21,548 nucleotides of DNA from an uncultured Lachnospiraceae bacterium (GTDB lineage: Bacteria; Bacillota; Clostridia; Lachnospirales; Lachnospiraceae): positions 1-21,548 of the forward strand of contig CABUZU010000018.1 in the NCBI GenBank assembly GCA_902496125.1. Direction: 5' to 3'. A program made the position numbers and the translations under genes. The notes beneath the pieces are model-generated. The model had not been told where the DNA came from, searched no databases, and saw only the letters and a program-made list of their open reading frames with translations. Numbering within the stretch: the stretch's first letter is position 1; each line of letters opens with the position of its first letter. Below are positions 16,703 through 21,548 of the stretch, piece by piece.

Positions 16703-18373
16703 GCAATTTTCAATTTCTTCTGACGCATCTAATTGTAATACCTCTTTCTCTAATATAGCCAATTCGTTTTTACTCCATTTAGAAATACACTTTCTAATTT
16801 TCAAAATATTAGAAGGACTTACACTAAATTCTTCTAATCCAAATGCGAGTAATAGTGGAACCATATTGACATCACTTGCCATCTCTCCACAAATTGAAAT
16901 CTTTTTACCACTAAGCTTTGCCTGTTTTAAGATGTTTCTTACACTACGAATTACTGCTGGATGATAGTTTGTATACAAATAAGATACATTGTGATTACTT
17001 CTATCCACTGCAATTGTATATTGAATTAGATCATTCGTGCCAATACTTAAAAAATCCGATTCTTTTGCAAAGAGATCCGTTAATAACGCCGCAGCAGGTG
17101 TTTCAATCATTACTCCGACTTGAATGTTATCATCAAATGCAATTCCTTTATAAGTTAAATCTTCTTTCATCAAATTAATCAGTGTTTTCGCTCTTCTTAA
17201 TTCTACAATTGAAGTAACCATTGGAATCATAATATGAATATTTCCATAAGCACTCGCCCTTAAAATTGCTCGAATTTGAGTTTGGAAAATATCCATTCGA
17301 CCTAAACTAAAACGAATTGCTCGATAACCTAAAAATGGATTTGATTCTTTTTCTAAACCTAAATATTTTACTTCCTTATCTCCACCAATATCTAAGGTTC
17401 TTATTACAAGTGGTTTGTTATTTAAAGAAATGGCTGCCTTTTTGTAAACTTCAAATTGTTCATCTTCATTTGGAAGCGTTTGACGGTCTACAAATAAAAA
17501 TTCTGTACGGAATAATCCTACACCATCTCCACCTCTTTTAAGTATTTTCTCTACATCATCAGCTTTTTCAATATTACCATAAAGACAGATTCTCGTTCCA
17601 TCCTTCATCGTTGTCTCTTTTGTCGCAAAGTCAGATAATTTTTGTTTCTCTTCTAATTCGATGTTTTTCTTTTCTTGATATTTTTTATAAGTAACGGCTC
17701 TTGGATTTACATAAAGAGTTCCATCACTTCCATCAATAATCGCCTCATCACCATTTGAAACAAAATTCATCACTCCTACAACACCAAATACCGCTGGAAT
17801 CTCTAACATACGCATAATAATTGCTGCATGGGCATTTCGTCCACCTGTTTCTGTAACAACCCCTGCTATATCTGATTTTTTTAGCTGTGCTGCGATAACG
17901 GGACTTAATTCTTCAATTACAACCACACTTCCCTTTGGAATCTTTGAAAGATTAATTTCCTTAATGCCAAGTAGGATTTTTTGAATTCTTCTTTTAATAT
18001 CTTCTAATACTGCCTTATCTTCTAAACTACAACTAGATTCTTCAAAAATTTTATGATAAACATCCTCCATTGCAACTACTGCTGGTAAGCTATTTTCAAA
18101 AATTTCTAAACGAACCTGTTCCATTATCTGTTTATTACTAAACTGCTGTACCTGTTCGTATAATATCTTTTCTCTTTTATCATCCGATTCTTCTCTTACT
18201 TTTTCTAAGATCCCATTCGTTGTCTTAGTAAACTCCTCAATCGCATCTAGATAATGTTGCCATTCTGCCTCTTTATCGGTTATTTTTTTTCGTTCAATTT
18301 GTATTTTCGATTCCTGCAGTATTATGATTTTTCCCAATGCTATCCCAGCAGAAACTCCCATGCCTTTAAACAT
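16679..18373 (-). CDS. ptsI: PTS enzyme I, phosphoenolpyruvate-protein phosphotransferase
   Basis: 564 residues, close to the usual 570-575. It takes phosphate from PEP and passes it to HPr, starting the sugar phosphotransferase relay in the cytoplasm. The N-terminal part holds the HPr-binding helical domain and the swivelling phosphohistidine domain with the active His182 in TGGRNAHAAI (176-185). The C-terminal PEP-binding barrel has GDGVGLFRTEFLF, LDIGGDKEVKYL and, near the end, ISICGEMASD with the catalytic Cys. The ATG at 18373 has AAGGA a few bases upstream and GGAGG a little further. It follows ptsH by 35 bases, the usual ptsHI order. Confidence 0.97.
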   Translation of the reverse strand: MFKGMGVSAGIALGKIIILQESKIQIERKKITDKEAEWQHYLDAIEEFTKTTNGILEKVREESDDKREKILYEQVQQFSNKQIMEQVRLEIFENSLPAVVAMEDVYHKIFEESSCSLEDKAVLEDIKRRIQKILLGIKEINLSKIPKGSVVVIEELSPVIAAQLKKSDIAGVVTETGGRNAHAAIIMRMLEIPAVFGVVGVMNFVSNGDEAIIDGSDGTLYVNPRAVTYKKYQEKKNIELEEKQKLSDFATKETTMKDGTRICLYGNIEKADDVEKILKRGGDGVGLFRTEFLFVDRQTLPNEDEQFEVYKKAAISLNNKPLVIRTLDIGGDKEVKYLGLEKESNPFLGYRAIRFSLGRMDIFQTQIRAILRASAYGNIHIMIPMVTSIVELRRAKTLINLMKEDLTYKGIAFDDNIQVGVMIETPAAALLTDLFAKESDFLSIGTNDLIQYTIAVDRSNHNVSYLYTNYHPAVIRSVRNILKQAKLSGKKISICGEMASDVNMVPLLLAFGLEEFSVSPSNILKIRKCISKWSKNELAILEKEVLQLDASEEIENCLHGYSNM

Positions 18374-18408
18374 AAATCCTTAACTTCCTCCACTCACAAA
18401 CTCCCTAT

Positions 18409-18675
18409 TTACCTATCACCTAGACCATCATGTACGGCTTCAATAATACGCTTTAACGCTTCTTCTTCATCTTCTCCATCACAGATAAATTCAATTTCAT
18501 CTCCACATTTAATGCAAGCACCTAATACACTTAATACGCTCTTTGCATTAGCAATTCCTTTTGCATATTTAAATTTCACACTGCATTTATATTCTAATGC
18601 AATCGTACATAAAAGTCCTGCTGGACGCAAATGCAATCCTGTAAGATTATCAATTACTACTTTTTGGCTAACCAT
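18409..18675 (-). CDS. ptsH: HPr phosphocarrier protein
   Basis: 88 residues from the ATG at 18675, which has GGAAGG about eight bases upstream and puts His15 (LTGLHLRPAG) and Ser46 (AKSVLSV) at exactly their canonical numbers. An earlier in-frame GTG at 18693 has no ribosome site and would break this numbering. His15 accepts phosphate from enzyme I and passes it to sugar-specific IIA proteins. Ser46 is the target of HPr kinase in low-GC Gram-positives, giving the CcpA co-effector. The residues after Ser46 are slightly unusual (LGACIKCGDEIEF, two Cys), but fold and length are standard. The gene lies 23 bases after cdaR, so it is probably cotranscribed with the c-di-AMP genes. Confidence 0.96.
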   Translation of the reverse strand: MVSQKVVIDNLTGLHLRPAGLLCTIALEYKCSVKFKYAKGIANAKSVLSVLGACIKCGDEIEFICDGEDEEEALKRIIEAVHDGLGDR

Positions 18676-18698
18676 TATCTTTCCTTCCTTCACAATTA

Positions 18699-19934
18699 TT
18701 ACTCTTTAGCTACTGAAATTTTAATTTTGGGTAAGCTAGCTAATTCTAATTCATTAGGTAATGTCACCCCTATTTCTATCTCTTGCTCACCTAATTTACA
18801 GTTTTTTAAATTAATTGTAGGTTTTAAATCTTCAATCGTCATTTTATCTAAATCTTCATCAAACCCTATTACTACAATTTTAGCAGATGAATCAATAAAA
18901 CTTTCCTTTCTTCCAGTTGGTAAATTATCAACTTTAATATCGGACGGTTTTACTGAAAATACCTTTTCACTTAATTTTTCTATATTAACTGTAACAACAA
19001 CCGATGTCGGTTCATCTGTTGCAAGCTTTATTCCATATGGAAGATATTCTGACAAATTATAAATTCTCTCAACATTATTCGTTTTATCCTTTAAATCAAT
19101 TTTTTCTCCACTTAAATCTATAGAGTCTAAATGCTGTAATCGTCTTTCTTGACCTAAAACCTTCACTGTTTCAACGGAAGCCACTGTACCTATACAGCGA
19201 TATCCTTTTTTACAATCTGTAATAGTCGGAAGCTTTAATGTTAACTCTTTTTCTTTTAATATAACAATACTCACATCTGCCTTTTCTTTACTAAGGATTA
19301 TTTGTTCCTTTTGTATATCAATGATATCGCTATTGCCATCATATAGCACAATGTCCTTTTGTCCAGAATAACTTCTTACAAAACCATCGATATCAACATC
19401 TACTTGTGCTTTTACAACTCGTTTCATTTCAGAACTTGGAGCTTTTACAGTTACCTTTGAAAGATTTATTGTACTTTCACTTACTGCATAACCTTCCTTT
19501 GGCGAACCAATTATATTCATTGAAAGCTCAAGTTCTTTTTCTTCCATTGTTTCTGTTTTAATCTTTAATACTGTTTCCGATAATTTATATTTTTTAATTA
19601 AAGAATTATTATTTACGATTTCAACATCAATTGGAATACTTACAAATCCTGGATGCCAATTAGATAAATCTGCACTTAATTTGACATCCGATGCAGACAC
19701 TTTAAACCCATCGGCTTGTGGAACGGTAACCGTTACATTTACCTCAATATTATTTGTAATTTGATATGCTAAATTATTATTATACATGACATCTTCGTTT
19801 AAAACTTCTACCGTTACTTTGCCCAAATTAATATCTACTTGCGGATTGTCTTCCCTTACAACAAATCCCCATAGTATCACAGCAAAAAAGAATGCTACGG
19901 CAAAGAGTCCCCAATTATTCTTTTTTCTTTTCAT
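18699..19934 (-). CDS. cdaR: YbbR-domain protein, CdaR-type regulator of diadenylate cyclase
   Basis: 411 residues. A basic KRKKNN start and one membrane helix (about residues 9-26) are followed by an extracytoplasmic region of about four YbbR repeats, each beta-rich with a conserved proline/glycine pattern. Examples are GFVSIPIDVEI, GSPKEGYAVSESTINLSKVTV, CKKGYRCIGTVASVETVKVLG and the last repeat ending LPKIKISV. In Firmicutes such a protein encoded directly after cdaA binds and modulates the cyclase at the membrane. Its ATG overlaps the end of cdaA by 20 bases, suggesting translational coupling. The ribosome site (AAAGGA) is about eleven bases from the ATG, somewhat long. The gene that commonly follows, glmM, is absent; ptsH follows instead. 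Confidence 0.92.
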   Translation of the reverse strand: MKRKKNNWGLFAVAFFFAVILWGFVVREDNPQVDINLGKVTVEVLNEDVMYNNNLAYQITNNIEVNVTVTVPQADGFKVSASDVKLSADLSNWHPGFVSIPIDVEIVNNNSLIKKYKLSETVLKIKTETMEEKELELSMNIIGSPKEGYAVSESTINLSKVTVKAPSSEMKRVVKAQVDVDIDGFVRSYSGQKDIVLYDGNSDIIDIQKEQIILSKEKADVSIVILKEKELTLKLPTITDCKKGYRCIGTVASVETVKVLGQERRLQHLDSIDLSGEKIDLKDKTNNVERIYNLSEYLPYGIKLATDEPTSVVVTVNIEKLSEKVFSVKPSDIKVDNLPTGRKESFIDSSAKIVVIGFDEDLDKMTIEDLKPTINLKNCKLGEQEIEIGVTLPNELELASLPKIKISVAKE

Positions 19935-20850
19935 TCTGATTAGAGTCCTTTCTTCTGCCTATCCTCACCTTGCTTACAGATTGTCTCCAATTTTTCTTAC
20001 TCTTATCTTTTATTTCATATTCACTACATAAAATAAGCAACTCTTTTTCAAGGGCTTTTCTGTCTAAATTAGTTCGTATTGTTCCATTGTGTGCAACGGA
20101 TACATGACCCGTTTGTTCGGAAACAATTACCGTAATGCTATCCGTTGTTTCACTAATTCCTGCTGCTGCATGATGTCTTGTGCCTAAATGGTCACTAATC
20201 CCTTCCATTTCATTTAAAGGCAAAAAGCATTTTGCTGCAACAATTCGATTTCCTACAATAATAACTGCACCATCATGTAATGGTGTGTCCTTTTCAAATA
20301 TATTAATTAATAAATCACTACTAACTACTGCATCAATATCGGTTCCCCATCGTTGTACATAGCTTTGTAAATCTATTTTTTGTTGAATGACAATCAAAGC
20401 CCCAGTCTTTACTGCTGCCATTGCAAAAGTAGCATTTAAAATCTCCATTGCAGTTTCTTTACTAAATGGGTCTACTTCTTCGATTCCTGTGCTAAATAAA
20501 TCGAATGGAAGGTAATCCGATAATAACCCTCTCTTACTAAGGTTTCCCAATTTATCAAGTGCCTGGCGAAGTTCTGGCTGAAAAATCACAAGCATCGCCA
20601 TAAGCACAACACTTAGACAGTTATCAACCAACCAAACAATTACGGTCATGTCTAAAAATGCAGCCACCACATAAAATACAAATAAAACTAAGATTCCTTT
20701 TAATAAATTCCATGCTTTTGTATTTCTAAGCCACAAAATAATATTATATATTAATACGGTAATAATTAAAATTTGAACAATATCAATAACCCTGATATAT
20801 GGTATTGATAAAGCAAAGTTTCTTTCAATAAAATCTGTAATAGTTAGCAC
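19915..20850 (-). CDS. cdaA: Membrane-bound diadenylate cyclase (c-di-AMP synthase)
   Basis: 311 residues from a GTG at 20850, chosen because AGGAGAGG lies six bases upstream; a TTG at 20883 further upstream overlaps the previous gene and has no such site. It makes cyclic di-AMP from two ATP; the messenger controls potassium and osmolyte balance and wall homeostasis. Three membrane helices occupy about residues 20-40, 48-67 and 70-90. The DAC domain (about 100-270) has LHDGAVII with the DGA motif at 193-195 and GTRHHAA at 223-229, where the usual form is GTRHRAA. The basic and acidic tail (about 280-311) is variable. The following cdaR overlaps it. The upstream membrane gene ends 22 bases before, so the operon promoter is outside the window. 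Confidence 0.96.
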   Translation of the reverse strand: MLTITDFIERNFALSIPYIRVIDIVQILIITVLIYNIILWLRNTKAWNLLKGILVLFVFYVVAAFLDMTVIVWLVDNCLSVVLMAMLVIFQPELRQALDKLGNLSKRGLLSDYLPFDLFSTGIEEVDPFSKETAMEILNATFAMAAVKTGALIVIQQKIDLQSYVQRWGTDIDAVVSSDLLINIFEKDTPLHDGAVIIVGNRIVAAKCFLPLNEMEGISDHLGTRHHAAAGISETTDSITVIVSEQTGHVSVAHNGTIRTNLDRKALEKELLILCSEYEIKDKSKKNWRQSVSKVRIGRRKDSNQNEKKKE

Positions 20851-20872
20851 AGTTTCCTCTCCTAAATTTAAT

Positions 20873-21548
20873 TTAACTATCAAAATCCTCCGTGTCTATT
20901 TCATCTTCATCTCTTTTAACAATCTTTTTAACCTGTACATCTGTTTTCGTTACAGCAATCTTTGGTACTGCCTTCACATAATAATAGTATTCATCGTCTT
21001 CAAATTGAATAGACTCTGTCCTTTTATAATCAACGGAACGCACACTAAATTGATAAATTATCGCAAGAACTCCGGATATCAAACATCCTATAATTACAGG
21101 CCCTAACGAGATTCTTGTAGTCGTTCCATCATTCAAAAAACCAAACATCAAAAATACAATCATTTCTAAAAGCGTACCACTTACAATTGCCAAAAACGGT
21201 GCATATTCCACTGGTAGACTTTTAATCATCATTGTTACATACAAAGTAATAATAAATGCAATGATTACAGCATATAACATCGGATTATCTTTAATACCAT
21301 TGACTAATTGCATATATTTTTCTAATTGTCCTAATGAACTATTGTCCACTAAAATCGTTGCACTTCCTGATATATATTGAATCATATAGTAGCTAACTAC
21401 CCCATATATTAATGGAATAATTGTACTAGCACTACCAATTAATCCAAAAATAATTGGCAATAAATATGGTATGTTCAGTGAAAATAATACCGGTACTAAT
21501 ACAATTGCAAGTGGATTTTCTGGCATAAAGATAATATATACTAGTAGC
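20873..21548 (-). CDS. Unrecognised polytopic membrane protein (5' end outside window)
   Basis: 224 residues are visible and the frame is open to the right edge. An ATG at 21526 exists, but the codons before it (LLVYIIF) continue a hydrophobic helix, so the real start is probably outside. About six membrane segments can be seen, including LVPVLFSLNIPYLLPIIFGL, YAVIIAFIITLYVTMMI, FLAIVSGTLLEMIVFLMFG and VIIGCLISGVLAIIYQF. Then follows a cytoplasmic tail of about 60 residues, with a tyrosine-rich patch (EYYYYVKAVPK) and a very acidic end (DEDEIDTEDFDS). I do not recognise the family. The position 22 bases before cdaA suggests cotranscription and perhaps a role linked to c-di-AMP or the envelope; that link is context only. 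A transporter or glycan-related membrane protein is possible. Confidence 0.75.
   Translation of the reverse strand, partial: LLVYIIFMPENPLAIVLVPVLFSLNIPYLLPIIFGLIGSASTIIPLIYGVVSYYMIQYISGSATILVDNSSLGQLEKYMQLVNGIKDNPMLYAVIIAFIITLYVTMMIKSLPVEYAPFLAIVSGTLLEMIVFLMFGFLNDGTTTRISLGPVIIGCLISGVLAIIYQFSVRSVDYKRTESIQFEDDEYYYYVKAVPKIAVTKTDVQVKKIVKRDEDEIDTEDFDS

Noticed and set aside
18676..18693. GTG start adding six residues to HPr
   Set aside because: It overlaps the ribosome site, and only the ATG at 18675 puts the catalytic His at 15 and the regulatory Ser at 46.
18254..19062. Overlapping plus-strand open frames opposite ptsI, ptsH and cdaR
   Set aside because: They are antisense shadows of confidently identified genes, with low-complexity composition and no ribosome binding site logic.

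Overview
The window looks like chromosomal DNA of a low-GC Gram-positive anaerobe, most likely Lachnospiraceae or a close clostridial relative. The evidence is the AT-rich sequence, strong AGGAGG-type ribosome binding sites, an HPr with both His15 and Ser46, a diadenylate cyclase/YbbR pair, a long-form 2-isopropylmalate synthase, and secreted proteins built from cadherin-like, PQQ-propeller and fibronectin III modules. The taxon is inferred from gene content, not from a marker gene.

Left part (1-13376, all minus strand): one apparent operon. A good sigma-A promoter (TTGACA-17-TATGAT) is followed by a cobalamin riboswitch and a U-run resembling a terminator. Then come, in transcription order: a membrane-anchored protein with a Lys/Ser/Glu-rich stalk, four Ig-like repeats and a C-terminal transcobalamin-like DUF4430 domain; a MoxR AAA+ ATPase; a DUF58 protein; a TgpA-like membrane protein with a transglutaminase-like domain that appears to lack the catalytic Cys; a 1506-residue secreted protein with a DUF4430-like N-terminus, cadherin-like domains, a PQQ-type beta-propeller and three fibronectin III domains; and a second secreted propeller paralogue that runs off the left edge. 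A B12 riboswitch, transcobalamin-like domains and surface beta-propellers in one transcription unit suggest a cell-surface corrinoid-capture system in a Gram-positive. It is reminiscent in concept of the Bacteroides BtuG propeller, but not evidently homologous to it. This is the most interesting part of the window.

Middle (13370-14957, plus strand): glycerol kinase glpK is divergently transcribed from a promoter whose -35 box overlaps the -35 box of the cobalamin operon. It ends at a hairpin shared with the convergent leuA.

Right part (14964-21548, minus strand): in transcription order, an unrecognised polytopic membrane protein (5' end off the right edge), cdaA (c-di-AMP synthase), cdaR (YbbR-domain regulator), ptsH (HPr), ptsI (enzyme I), then leuA with its own probable promoter at the ptsI stop codon. 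The first five are tightly packed and probably cotranscribed, joining c-di-AMP synthesis to the general PTS phosphorelay. There are no rRNA or tRNA genes, CRISPR arrays or insertion sequences that I can see. The only gene-free stretch over 300 bases is 13093-13430, which holds the riboswitch and the two divergent promoters.
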